Shown here: in pieces, positions 52,740-61,269 of the stretch
Position numbering within the stretch: position 1 is the stretch's first letter
Layout: every line of letters starts with the position of its first letter
NCBI RefSeq assembly: GCF_001611795.1
Contig: NZ_CP015098.1
Location: forward strand, 8,246,001 to 8,310,000
Length of the DNA: 64,000 nucleotides
Direction: 5' to 3'
Source of the DNA: Streptomyces qaidamensis
GTDB lineage: Bacteria > Actinomycetota > Actinomycetes > Streptomycetales > Streptomycetaceae
Position numbers and translations under genes: made by a program
The notes under the pieces: generated by a model
What the model was told of the DNA's origin: nothing
The model's input: only the letters and a program-made list of their open reading frames with translations
Database searches by the model: none

Positions 52740-53377
52740 TGGTCGCCGACGACGCCGTGCTGATCCGTTCAGGGCTGGTCCGGCTGCTGGAGGAGTTCGA
52801 GTTCGAGGTGGTCGCCGAGGTGGGCGACGGCGACAGCCTCGTCTCTGCGATGGTCGAGCACCGCCCGGACGTCTCGGTGGTGGATGTGCGGATGCCCCCC
52901 TCGTTCACCGACGAGGGCCTGAAGTCCGCGGTTGCGGCACGCAAGCGGGTTCCCGGTGCGCCGGTGCTGATCCTGTCGCAGTATGTGGAGGTCTCCTATG
53001 CCGAGGATCTGCTGGCCGACGCCAGGGGAGCCGTGGGCTACCTGCTGAAGGACCGGGTGGTGGACGTCGACGAGTTCATTGACGGGCTGCGGCGGGTCGC
53101 CGCCGGGGGGACGGTGTTCGATCCGCAGGTAGTGGCTCAGCTGATGGTTCGGCGCCGTGGCAACGACCCCCTGGCGGCGCTGACCGCGCGGGAGCGGGAG
53201 GTGCTCGCGCTCATGGCCGAGGGGCACTCCAACCAGGCCATCGCGCGCAAACTCGTGGTGAGCGGCGGCGCGGTGGAAAATCACGTCCGCAGCATCTTTG
53301 CCAAGTTGGGCCTGTACGTCGAGGACACCGACCACCACCGCCGGGTGCGCGCGGTGCTGGCCTACCTGCGTTCCTGA
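52730..53377 (+). CDS. Response regulator, LuxR/NarL family
   Basis: 215 aa from the GTG at 52730, inside the end of the kinase gene. The receiver domain has the acidic pair VVADDA, phospho-acceptor Asp in SVVDVRMPP, and Lys in YLLKDR. The LuxR helix-turn-helix is LTAREREVLALMAEGHSNQA. It is a cognate partner of the kinase and probably regulates the divergent exporter. Confidence 0.94.
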   Translation: MRVVVADDAVLIRSGLVRLLEEFEFEVVAEVGDGDSLVSAMVEHRPDVSVVDVRMPPSFTDEGLKSAVAARKRVPGAPVLILSQYVEVSYAEDLLADARGAVGYLLKDRVVDVDEFIDGLRRVAAGGTVFDPQVVAQLMVRRRGNDPLAALTAREREVLALMAEGHSNQAIARKLVVSGGAVENHVRSIFAKLGLYVEDTDHHRRVRAVLAYLRS

Positions 53378-53669
53378 GCGCCCATGGCGGGGATGCCGCC
53401 TTTGTCGTGCTCGGAAGCGTGAGCGAAGGCCTCGCCGGCGGCGGTGATGGTGCGCGTGACCGCGCTCGCCGGGTCGTTTCGTCGTTTGGGCCGTCTCCCG
53501 CTCACGTTATCCCGCGTTACACCATGTGTTGGCTGAGGGCTTCGTACGGTCAGTAGCGCAGGCGAGCGGTGTCTGCGTCGATACGGACGATGCGCTCCTC
53601 GAACAGTGCCATCGGCTGGCTGTCGTCGTCGGGGATCAGCGTCGGCCCGACCATGATGGGTGCCGCCGT
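53378..53669. other. No recognisable intact gene
   Basis: A 290-base stretch after the response regulator. The - strand has a short open piece (NDPASAVTRTITAAGEAFAH) that may be coding remnant, but no family is recognised. Confidence 0.35.
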
Positions 53670-53815
53670 CCGGGTGCGCGCCGCGTCGTCAGGGATCTGA
53701 TCGCCGACGGGCGGTGGCGCGAGGGCGACGCGACACCCTCATCGTCTTCGACATCGGATACGACGCCCCGTGCATGGCTCTGCTTCTTTCCCTCAGCGGT
53801 TTGACCTGGTGTGGC
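53670..53815 (+). pseudogene. Transposase remnant
   Basis: RRVVRDLIADGRWREGD in one frame continues as DTLIVFDIGYDAPCMALLLS in another. Both match consecutive pieces of a Streptomyces IS701-like transposase (RWREGD...LVVLDAGYDAPR). Only about 45 residues remain. Confidence 0.55.
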
Positions 53816-54419
53816 TGTCGGGTGGTGCTGAGCGGGCGCCGGCCAGTACCAGGTCCACGAGTCGACTCACGTAGGCGTGCCCTGCGGGCTGGTCGCGTTG
53901 CATGATGCGCAGGTGGAGGGGGCCGGTCAGGGCTTCGAGGAGGAACTCGGGGTTGCTGTCCGGTGGGAGGTCGCCGCGGTCTATGCCGCGTTGGACGAGG
54001 ATGCGGGCGCGGTCCAGGCGGGCGGTCCAGAACTGGTTGCGGAGTTGGACGGACTGGGGCTCGTCGTCCGCTGCGGCGAGGGCGAGGCGGGCGAGCGACT
54101 GGCCCGTGGGCGTGGTGAGGAACCCGGCGAGCGCGGTGAAGAAGGTGGTCAGGTCCTCGTGCGTGGAGCCGGTGTCAGGCAGGGGCAGTTCCGTGTCCAG
54201 GCGGTCCGAGAGGGCTTCGAGGATCAGGTTGGTCCGGGTGCCCCACCGCCGGTAGACCGAGGTCTCGTGCACACCGGCACGGGCGGCGATCTCCGCGATA
54301 CGGGTGCCCGCCAGGCCCTCGGTGGCCAGGAGTTCGGTGGTGGCCTTGAGGACGGCTCGGTGTACGGCCGCGCCACGGCGGTGCGCGGGGGCCGGGCGCG
54401 GTGGTGTCATACCTCCCAT
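53793..54419 (-). CDS. TetR-family regulator
   Basis: 208 aa from the ATG at 54419; an ATG at 54410 is the alternative, but GGAGG directly abuts it, too close for a normal ribosome-binding site. The start at 54419 coincides with the edge of an operator, so the message may be leaderless. The helix-turn-helix is TRIAEIAARAGVHETSVYRR. It is divergent from the carboxylesterase and likely represses it. Confidence 0.9.
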   Translation of the reverse strand: MGGMTPPRPAPAHRRGAAVHRAVLKATTELLATEGLAGTRIAEIAARAGVHETSVYRRWGTRTNLILEALSDRLDTELPLPDTGSTHEDLTTFFTALAGFLTTPTGQSLARLALAAADDEPQSVQLRNQFWTARLDRARILVQRGIDRGDLPPDSNPEFLLEALTGPLHLRIMQRDQPAGHAYVSRLVDLVLAGARSAPPDSHTRSNR

Positions 54420-54442
54420 TATCGCAAGCGCACTTGCGATAA
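54419..54442. promoter_or_regulatory. TetR operator candidate 1
   Basis: Ten-base perfect arms TTATCGCAAG and CTTGCGATAA surround CGCA. The site touches the TetR start codon. Confidence 0.85.
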
Positions 54443-54470
54443 ACCACCACGGCGAGCTTCACTGGGTTCT

Positions 54471-54490
54471 ATCGCAAGTCGACTTGCGAT
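54471..54490. promoter_or_regulatory. TetR operator candidate 2
   Basis: ATCGCAAGTCGACTTGCGAT is a perfect 20-bp palindrome sharing the half-site ATCGCAAG with operator 1. The centres are 50 bp apart. It lies 25 bases before the esterase start. Confidence 0.88.
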
Positions 54491-54514
54491 GGACGCGACC
54501 TGCGGAGGCTGCTG

Positions 54515-55855
54515 ATGCTCATCACGGCGAAGACCACCAGCGGCGTGCTGCGTGGCCGGGTCGAAGACGGTACGACCGTCTTCCGAGGCGTGCGCTACGC
54601 CACCTGCGAGCGGTTCGGCCTGCCCCGCCCGGTGCCCGCCTGGAGCGGAGAGAGGGACGCCACGGCCGACGGCCCGATCGCCCCGCAGCGGCCGTCCCGG
54701 CTGGAGCCGGTGATGGGCGTCCCCGAGCCGCACGAACAGGGCGAGGACTGCTTGAACCTGACCATCACCACCCCCGGCGTCGACGACCGGTCCCGGCCGG
54801 TGCTGGTGTGGTTCCACGGCGGTGCCTGGGTTTCGGGCGCCGGTTCCTGGAAGTTCTACGGTGGCCACCGGCTCGCCCGCGAGGGAGACGTGGTCGTCGT
54901 CTCCGTCAGTTACCGGCTTGGCGTGCTTGGCTATCTGCGCGCACCGGGGATCTCCGAAGGCAATCTGGGCCTGGCCGACCAGCTCGCCGCGCTGCGGTGG
55001 GTGCGCGAGAACATCTCCGCGTTCGGCGGCGACCCGGACGCGGTGACCGTGGCCGGCCAGTCCGCCGGCGCCCACACTGTGCAGTGTCTGCTGGGCATGC
55101 CCGACGCCGAGGGACTGTTCCGCCGGGCCGTCGTTCAAAGTTCCCCCGCCGCTCTCGGCCTCGGGAGCGCCCGCAGCGCCCGGAAGGCTGCCGAACGGTT
55201 CCTCACCCGGCTCGGCGCAGACCCGCGTACCGTCCCCGTCGCCGATGTCCTGGACGCCCAGACCGCGCTCGCGCGAGAAGCGGCAGGCAGACTCGGGCTC
55301 CGTGCGGTCCCCTTGTTCAGGCCGGTCGCCGGAGTCGGCCCGCTCCCGGACGCAGCACGCTGGGCCGCATGTCTGGCAGGCCGAGCTCCAGGTCTGGACG
55401 TCATCATCGGCACCACCGGGCGGGAGATGAGCGCCTTCTACGCCCTGAACCCGATGCTGCGCCGCCTGCGCCGCATCCCGGCACTGGGTGCGGCGACTGC
55501 CGACGCTGTGGAACGGGTCGCGGGTACGGCCCTCTTCGACCGTCCCTCCCGCCGCCTGGCTGCCCGGCTGACCGAGGCGGGTGCCCGCGTGTGGACCTAC
55601 CGCTTCGACTACGCCGCCCCCGCCTCCCTCTTCGGCGCCACCCACTGCATCGAACTGCCCTTCCTGTTCGGCACCGACGCCGACTGGACCACCGCCCCGA
55701 TGCTCGCCGGCGCCGACCCGCACGACATCGACACCCTGGGCCGAGCCCTGCGCACCGCCTGGCTCAGCTTCATCCGCACCGGCACCCCGAGCACCGACAC
55801 CCCCTGGCCGCCGTTCACGGCGGCCGCCCCCGCCGTGCGCCACTGGCACCCCTGA
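54515..55855 (+). CDS. Type-B carboxylesterase
   Basis: 446 aa, somewhat shorter than the usual 500. FRGVRYA opens the fold, EDCLNLTI and the oxyanion motif WFHGGAWVSG follow, and the nucleophile is Ser in VAGQSAGA. The C-terminal His appears in GATHCIELPF. It is cytoplasmic, with no signal peptide. Two palindromes upstream suggest it is induced when the divergent TetR binds an ester-type ligand. Confidence 0.92.
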   Translation: MLITAKTTSGVLRGRVEDGTTVFRGVRYATCERFGLPRPVPAWSGERDATADGPIAPQRPSRLEPVMGVPEPHEQGEDCLNLTITTPGVDDRSRPVLVWFHGGAWVSGAGSWKFYGGHRLAREGDVVVVSVSYRLGVLGYLRAPGISEGNLGLADQLAALRWVRENISAFGGDPDAVTVAGQSAGAHTVQCLLGMPDAEGLFRRAVVQSSPAALGLGSARSARKAAERFLTRLGADPRTVPVADVLDAQTALAREAAGRLGLRAVPLFRPVAGVGPLPDAARWAACLAGRAPGLDVIIGTTGREMSAFYALNPMLRRLRRIPALGAATADAVERVAGTALFDRPSRRLAARLTEAGARVWTYRFDYAAPASLFGATHCIELPFLFGTDADWTTAPMLAGADPHDIDTLGRALRTAWLSFIRTGTPSTDTPWPPFTAAAPAVRHWHP

Positions 55856-56039
55856 GGGCACCAGACAGTGCGGCCGGAACGCAGGACCGCTCAACCGGGG
55901 GGCTCTCCGTCAAAGGAAGTGGTCACCGAAGCCGAACAGCTCGCCGCGCGCCGCCGGCGATGCTGCCTCTGTGGCCTGCTTCCATCCGATCGCCAAAGCC
56001 ACCCAGGCAGGTCACGCTCGAGCGAAGCCGAGAGTGGGC

Positions 56040-56245
56040 GAGCCCCTTCCACGCCATGCGCTGGTTGTCGTCCGGCGAGGAAGCCATGACGCCGCCGCGC
56101 CGGGAGCCGTCTTCCGTCGACACCTCGAGTTCGGCATACAGGCCGGCCCTGCGGATCGCACCCGCCAGCTCCAGGCCGAGCATGTGGTGCTCCCACGACT
56201 CGTTCGACAGGTTCAGGCTGGTTCGGTGACGACGCGGGGCTTTTT
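56040..56245 (-). pseudogene. CoiA-like competence protein remnant
   Basis: On the - strand the frame reads NESWEHHMLGLELAGAIRRA, then GLYAELEVSTEDGSRRGGVM and ASSPDDNQRMAWK. This matches part of actinobacterial competence-CoiA-like proteins (elsewhere HHLLKLELA...ASSPDGSRRMAWEAQLS). The similarity stops after about 65 residues. It probably arose by truncation. Confidence 0.5.
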
Positions 56246-56283
56246 CGTCCAAGGTGATCGTGACGTGCCGGCTGCTCGCGCGG

Positions 56284-56664
56284 TCACCCCGGTGTGCCGT
56301 CTTTGCGCAGGGTGACCGGTCTGCTGAGGGGGCCTGCGGGTTGCACCTGATGTATCGCGTCGGTCACCTGACCGAGCAGCGCCTGCAGTTGGGTGGAGTC
56401 CTTGGCGCCGAGTTTCTCGGTGATCTGCTGTTCGATCTCCGCGATCACGGAGTCGGCCTTGCGCAGGGCGTCGCGGCCGGCGTCGGTGAGGTGGAGTTCC
56501 TGCACGTGTCGGTGGCGCGGGTGCGGCCGGCGTTCCAGTTGGCCCCGGCCCTCCAGGCGGGCCACCGCCTGCGGGGTGACGTTGAGGCGGCGGGCCAGTT
56601 CCGCTCCGGCCAGGCCGGGATCGACGTGGACGGCGATGAGCAGGGAATAGTGTGCCGCCGCCAT
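56284..56664 (-). CDS. MarR-family regulator, short
   Basis: 126 aa from the ATG at 56664. Residues 5-70 follow a MarR winged helix (AAHYSLLIAVHVDPGLAGAE, then LARRLNVTPQAVARLEGRGQ), but about seven residues seem missing in the recognition-helix turn, and the first dimer helix is short. It could be a degraded regulator or a start placed too far in. It lies behind the aromatic operon and may once have controlled it. Confidence 0.55.
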   Translation of the reverse strand: MAAAHYSLLIAVHVDPGLAGAELARRLNVTPQAVARLEGRGQLERRPHPRHRHVQELHLTDAGRDALRKADSVIAEIEQQITEKLGAKDSTQLQALLGQVTDAIHQVQPAGPLSRPVTLRKDGTPG

Positions 56665-56823
56665 GCCCAGCGAGCGCAGGTGTTGTCCCCCGCCCCTTCG
56701 CCCGGATGCAGAGCCCTGCCCCCGTCCAGGGCTGAGGAGGACCGGGCGACGAGGCGACCCGTCCGCACCGGGAACAGCCGCTCAACTGCGGAATCTGCCG
56801 ATGCCGAGCCAAGCCCCGGCTCG

Positions 56824-57282
56824 TCACGTTCCCGGTACGTGATCCAGGTCCATGTCCGTGACGGTGACCCAGTCGGGTTCGGCCACCAGCAGGCTCAGCT
56901 GCTCGTCCTGGAGATCGACGTCGACGGCGTACCGGAAGCCGGTCGCCTCAGCGGCCTCGACACCAGCCCGGTCGCCCTCCGTCACGGCATAGACCACCCG
57001 GCGGCAGCCGGGATCTGCTGCCCGGACGGCGCGTACCAGCGGCCGGAGGATTTCCGGCAGGTTCTCGGCTCGCAGGCCGGTGTGGATCAGCAGTTCCACG
57101 TCCCGGGCACCGACCGGATAGGCGTCGCGGAGCCGGCCGGCAGCGCAGCGTTCCACTGCGACGACGGCCTCGCCGTTCGGGCCGCGCAGGCGCAGACTGC
57201 CCGTGAAGCGCGTCCACGACTCCACGGTGGTCTGCCAGGGGCCGGGGACGTCGAGCGCGGGCAGGGCCGGGACGGTGAGCAT
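56824..57282 (-). CDS. Uncharacterised protein of the aromatic operon, GNAT-like
   Basis: 152 aa from the ATG at 57282, two bases after the ligase stop. The C-terminal half (NLPEILRPLVRAVRAADPGC, then RRVVYAVTEGDRAGVEAAEA and TGFRYAVDVDL) follows the pattern of a GNAT acetyltransferase fold with the AxxxGFR-type end. It is the last gene of the operon. The function is unknown. Confidence 0.6.
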   Translation of the reverse strand: MLTVPALPALDVPGPWQTTVESWTRFTGSLRLRGPNGEAVVAVERCAAGRLRDAYPVGARDVELLIHTGLRAENLPEILRPLVRAVRAADPGCRRVVYAVTEGDRAGVEAAEATGFRYAVDVDLQDEQLSLLVAEPDWVTVTDMDLDHVPGT

Positions 57283-57284
57283 CG

Positions 57285-58883
57285 TCAGTTCCCCTCGTCG
57301 GCCAGCCGCCGGACGCCGGCCTTGTCCAGCTTTCCGGAGGCGTTCCTGGGGACAGCCGGCACGATCCTCAGGCGTCGGGGCAGCTTGTAGCGGGCGAGCT
57401 GTCCGGCCGCGTACTCGTGTACGGCCTCCAGGGTGATCGCCGCCGTGTCGTCCACGCTCATGACGGCCTGTACGGTCTCGCCCCACTGCGCGTCGGGAAT
57501 CCCTACGACGGCGACATCGACCACACCCGGCATGGAGGCCAGCACCCGCTCGACCTCCGCCGGGTAGACGTTCTCACCCCCGCTGATGATCATGTCCTTG
57601 AGCCGGTCGACGATATACAGGTAACCGTCCTCGTCGAGGTAGCCGATGTCGCCCGAGTGGAACCAGCCCTCCTCGTCGAAGGCCGCGCGGTTCGCCTCCG
57701 GGGTGTTCCAGTAGCCGGCGGTGACGTTGGGGCCGCGGACGACGATCTCGCCCGGCTCCCCGGGCCGCAGGGGCGTGTTGCTGGCCGCGTCGACAACCCG
57801 GACTTCGGTGAACGGCATGGGGATGCCCGCGGAACCGATCTTGTCAAGGGTGCGCTCGACCGGCAGATGGGTGGCGAACGGTGCGGTCTCGGTCAGCCCC
57901 CACGCCTGCTGGAGCAACACGCCCTGCCGGGCGTAGAACTCGATGAGCGAGGGCGGCACCGGCGCGCCCGCGACCACGATCGACCGCAGATGGCTCAGGT
58001 CCTCGTCGAACAGGCCGGGTTGTCTCGCCAGGGCGGCGAACATCTGGGCGACGCCGAACATGGAGTTGATCCGGTGGGCGACCAGGTCTTCGAGACACGT
58101 CTGCGGGTCGAACCCGCGTCTGATCACCACCGTGCCCCCACGCACCAGCGTGCGGAGCACGAAGCTGTTCAGGGCACCGATGTGGAACAGCGGAGCGGCG
58201 GCATAGGTGACGTCGCCACGACGTGTGTCGAGACGGAGCTCGACATTCACGGAGTTCCACCAGAGGTTTCCATGGGTGAGGACGACACCCTTGGGCGTGC
58301 CGGTGGTGCCGGAGGTGAACATCAGGATGGCCGGGTCATCGGCACCCTTGACGGCGATGGAAGCCGTGGGCGCTGCGGCTGCGATGGGGGGTGCCCATGG
58401 CTCCCAGCCCGATGCGCCAGCGGTCGGCACCTCGCAGTCGTCGTCCACCAGGAGGAAACGCGCGAGGGCGGTTTTGTCGCGTACTTTGTCGACGCTTTCC
58501 CGGTGTCCCTCCTCGCAGACGAGGGCGGTGGCACCGCTGCCGACGAGCACCGCCTCCAACTCGGCCTCGGCCAGCCGGAAGTTGACCGGGACGAAGACGG
58601 CCCCCAGCCGGTGCGCGGCGAGCAGCGTGACGAGAAAGGAACTGCTGTTGAGGCCGAGGTGGGCGACCCGGTCTCCGTCGCCGATGCCGCCGTCTGCGAG
58701 GACGGTGGCCAGGCGGGCGGCCTTGTCGTCGAGCTGGGTGTAGGTGAGGTCGCCGCCCGGATAGCGGACGGCGATGGATTCGCCCTGGAAGCGGGCGTTG
58801 CACGCGACGGCGGCGGCCGGGTTGAGGTCCACGTTCAGGCCCGAGTTGCATGGGTGCGGTGTCGTGGCTGATGGCGGGATCAC
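57285..58883 (-). CDS. Acyl-CoA ligase, AMP-forming
   Basis: 532 aa. The P-loop-like motif is MFTSGTTGTPKGVVLTH (A3), the next is AWGLTETAPF (A5), YLDEDGYLYIVDRLKDMI is the A7-A8 hinge, and the catalytic Lys is in RNASGKLDK. It activates a carboxylic acid to its CoA thioester. In this operon the substrate is likely an aromatic or ring-cleavage acid. It is preceded by the dehydrogenase gene by 48 bases. Confidence 0.92.
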   Translation of the reverse strand: MIPPSATTPHPCNSGLNVDLNPAAAVACNARFQGESIAVRYPGGDLTYTQLDDKAARLATVLADGGIGDGDRVAHLGLNSSSFLVTLLAAHRLGAVFVPVNFRLAEAELEAVLVGSGATALVCEEGHRESVDKVRDKTALARFLLVDDDCEVPTAGASGWEPWAPPIAAAAPTASIAVKGADDPAILMFTSGTTGTPKGVVLTHGNLWWNSVNVELRLDTRRGDVTYAAAPLFHIGALNSFVLRTLVRGGTVVIRRGFDPQTCLEDLVAHRINSMFGVAQMFAALARQPGLFDEDLSHLRSIVVAGAPVPPSLIEFYARQGVLLQQAWGLTETAPFATHLPVERTLDKIGSAGIPMPFTEVRVVDAASNTPLRPGEPGEIVVRGPNVTAGYWNTPEANRAAFDEEGWFHSGDIGYLDEDGYLYIVDRLKDMIISGGENVYPAEVERVLASMPGVVDVAVVGIPDAQWGETVQAVMSVDDTAAITLEAVHEYAAGQLARYKLPRRLRIVPAVPRNASGKLDKAGVRRLADEGN

Positions 58884-58931
58884 GAGCGGCTCCTCGTTGA
58901 GCGTCGGAAATCGAGCGCGGGAGAACAGGCG

Positions 58932-59768
58932 TCAGAGGTGGTCGCCGCCGGCGGCACCGGCGAATCCGCGTACGCCTATGCCACCGTCGACGTTGATCGC
59001 GTGTCCGGTGATCGGACCGCTCTGGGCACGGGAGGCGAGCAGCACATAGGGCCCGGTGAAGTCACGTGGATCGGTGCTGGAGTCGTGCAGCGGGATGGGC
59101 GGCGGCGGGGTGTCCGGGCCCTGCTTGGCGAAGGACGCCGAGATCGACCGGTCGGCCAGCCCCAGTCCCTGTGGCCCTCGCAAGTCGGTGTTCATGCCGC
59201 CGCAGGCCACGCCGTTGACGCGGACCTTGGGTGCCAGCTCGTAGGCGAGTTCGCGCATCAGGCCCAGGCAGGCGTGCTTGCTCGCCGTGTAGAGGGGTCC
59301 GCCGCCGTTGACGTAGAAGGAGGCGTTGGAGAGCGTCATGACGATGCTTCCGCGCGTCTTGACCAGCTCGCGCCACGCGGCCTCCGCAGCGAGGACGTAG
59401 CCCTTGACGTTGACGGCGAAGATCTCGTCGAACGCCGTGTTCAGTTCCTGACCGCTGAGCCGGGTGAGCTGTCGCTGGTAGTCCCATACCCCCGCGTTCG
59501 CCACGAGGGTGTCGAGCTTTCCGAAGCGGTCGACGGCCTCGGCGACGGCGAGGTGCAGACTCCCGGAGTCGCGCACGTCGGCCACGACGGCGTGGATGCG
59601 CGAGGGGTCGGCGGCATCGCGTACGACCTCGTCCAGCCGTTTCTTGTCGCGGCCCAGGATCGTGACCGACGCGCCCTCGGCGAGGAAACGTTCGGCGACG
59701 GCACGACCGATGCCCGACCCGCCGCCGGTGATCAGGGCCGCGTCACCCTCCAGCCAGCCGCCCGTCAT
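58932..59768 (-). CDS. SDR dehydrogenase, cis-dihydrodiol-dehydrogenase-like
   Basis: 278 aa from the ATG at 59768, overlapping the hydrolase stop (ATGA). The NAD motif is TGGGSGIGRAVA, the NAG motif is LVANAGVW, and the active site is Ser in TLSNASFYV with YTASKH. The region KLDTLVANAGVWDYQRQL resembles biphenyl/benzene dihydrodiol dehydrogenases. It would oxidise the dioxygenase product to a catechol. Confidence 0.9.
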   Translation of the reverse strand: MTGGWLEGDAALITGGGSGIGRAVAERFLAEGASVTILGRDKKRLDEVVRDAADPSRIHAVVADVRDSGSLHLAVAEAVDRFGKLDTLVANAGVWDYQRQLTRLSGQELNTAFDEIFAVNVKGYVLAAEAAWRELVKTRGSIVMTLSNASFYVNGGGPLYTASKHACLGLMRELAYELAPKVRVNGVACGGMNTDLRGPQGLGLADRSISASFAKQGPDTPPPPIPLHDSSTDPRDFTGPYVLLASRAQSGPITGHAINVDGGIGVRGFAGAAGGDHL

Positions 59769-60622
59769 GACCGCTCCCCGAGGAAGCCGGTGACCAGCGC
59801 GTCGAACTCGCGCTGCCGCTCCAGCTGCACCCAGTGGCCGCACCGCCCGAACACGTGCAGCTGCACGTCACGGATCTGCTTGAGCATGAGCTGGGCACCT
59901 TCGAGGGTGATGGTCCGGTCGTCGCGGCCCCAGAGCAGCAGCGTGGGCGCCTTGATCTTGTGCAGGTCCCGCCACAGGGGGTCCATGCCACCCCGCTTGC
60001 CGAAGGCCGCGTTGTAGTGGTGGTAGAAGGCGATGTGGCTTTCGTCGAGCGAGGCCTCGTAACGGGCGCGGACGACGTCCTCACCGAACTGCCTGTGATC
60101 GAAGACCATGGTGCGGATGAACGCCGCCATCTTCTTCTCGCTCGGTCCGCCGCCGTTGTAGTAGCGGAACATCTCCTTCTGCCCTTCCGTGGGAGTCGGG
60201 CCGAAGGGGAGCCAGCCACCGCCAGGGGCCATCAGCACGAGCCGGGTGACACGCTCCGGGCGCTGCTGGGCCATGGCGAGGGCTGCGGCGCCGCCGAGAC
60301 TGTTGCCCAGCAGGTGGAAGGTGTCGATGCCGAGCGAGTCGAGGGTCTGGTACAGCGCGTCCGTGGTGATCTCGGTGATGGACCGTGTCTCCAGGTCCGC
60401 CTCACCGGGACGGTAACTGGCGCCGAAGCCGGGCTGGTCGGGCAGGACGACGCGGAAGTGCCGGGCCAGGGCGGGGAGGTTCTGACGGTAGTTGCTGACG
60501 CCGGAGGCGCCGGGGCCGCCGCCGTGCAGCATCACCAGCACGGGTCCCTCGCCGGTCTCGGTGACGGCGATCTCACCGAAGGACGTGGCTACTCGGTGGT
60601 GTTTGAGTTCGAGGTCGGTCAC
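59765..60622 (-). CDS. Alpha/beta hydrolase, meta-cleavage-product hydrolase type
   Basis: 285 aa from a GTG at 60622. The oxyanion motif is LHGGGPGASG, the nucleophile is Ser in LLGNSLGG, and Asp and His are in WGRDDRTI and GRCGHWVQLE. The GGGPGAS motif with GNSLGG is typical of BphD/MhpC-like C-C hydrolases, which split the ring-cleavage product of a catechol. No extradiol dioxygenase is within the window. Confidence 0.9.
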   Translation of the reverse strand: MTDLELKHHRVATSFGEIAVTETGEGPVLVMLHGGGPGASGVSNYRQNLPALARHFRVVLPDQPGFGASYRPGEADLETRSITEITTDALYQTLDSLGIDTFHLLGNSLGGAAALAMAQQRPERVTRLVLMAPGGGWLPFGPTPTEGQKEMFRYYNGGGPSEKKMAAFIRTMVFDHRQFGEDVVRARYEASLDESHIAFYHHYNAAFGKRGGMDPLWRDLHKIKAPTLLLWGRDDRTITLEGAQLMLKQIRDVQLHVFGRCGHWVQLERQREFDALVTGFLGERS

Positions 60623-60634
60623 AGCGGTGTCCCA

Positions 60635-61210
60635 TCAGAAAAAGGTCGAGAGGTTCTTCGCCTGGAGGATGTTCTGGTCCAGGAGGATGGTCCGGCGGGC
60701 CACCCGAAGCCCGCCGTCCCCGACGCGCCGCAGGACGTCCGTGCGGCCGCCGGCGAAGACGTTCTCCTCGCGCTCCAGCCGGTTGCGGTAGACGAGGAAG
60801 GCCGAGCGCACCCACAGGTCGTCCTCGGTGAATCCGTCGTGCTCGGCGGGGTCGATGTGGCTGACCATCACGTTGGTGACCAGATGCCGGGTCCGGGAGG
60901 GAGGGTCCTCGGCCCAGGCCATCCCGGAGTCGAACCGGCGGATGCGCCAGGCGAGGCTCTCCTTGCTCTCGTCGTAGAAGGCCGCCTCGCCCCGCGCGGC
61001 CACGGACAGCGCCTGCTGCCGGCGCAGCCGGTTGCTGCGGGTGGGCATCCAGTAGTCGAGATCGTCGGCGAGCAGGTCGAGCCAGTCGGCGTAGCGGCCG
61101 TCGTCGAGGAGGGCGGCCTCCTCGTAGTAGAACTGCTCGACCTCGAAGTGGGTGTCTCGGTCGGCGCGTGCCCCCGCGCGTGACCGGATCTGCTCGGTGC
61201 CTGTGCTCAC
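60635..61210 (-). CDS. Aromatic-ring-hydroxylating dioxygenase, beta subunit
   Basis: 191 aa from the GTG at 61210. It has the scytalone-dehydratase-like fold of ring-dioxygenase small subunits: FEVEQFYYEEAALLDDGRYADW, shown here by pieces, then WLDLLADDLDYWMPTR and TRHLVTNVMVS. It forms the alpha3-beta3 oxygenase with the alpha subunit. The 3' neighbour is the hydrolase. Confidence 0.92.
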   Translation of the reverse strand: MSTGTEQIRSRAGARADRDTHFEVEQFYYEEAALLDDGRYADWLDLLADDLDYWMPTRSNRLRRQQALSVAARGEAAFYDESKESLAWRIRRFDSGMAWAEDPPSRTRHLVTNVMVSHIDPAEHDGFTEDDLWVRSAFLVYRNRLEREENVFAGGRTDVLRRVGDGGLRVARRTILLDQNILQAKNLSTFF

Positions 61211-61269
61211 GGTGTCATTCGATCCTTTCTCGGACCCGGGTGATATGGCCTGTGCCGTCTGGCGGCACA

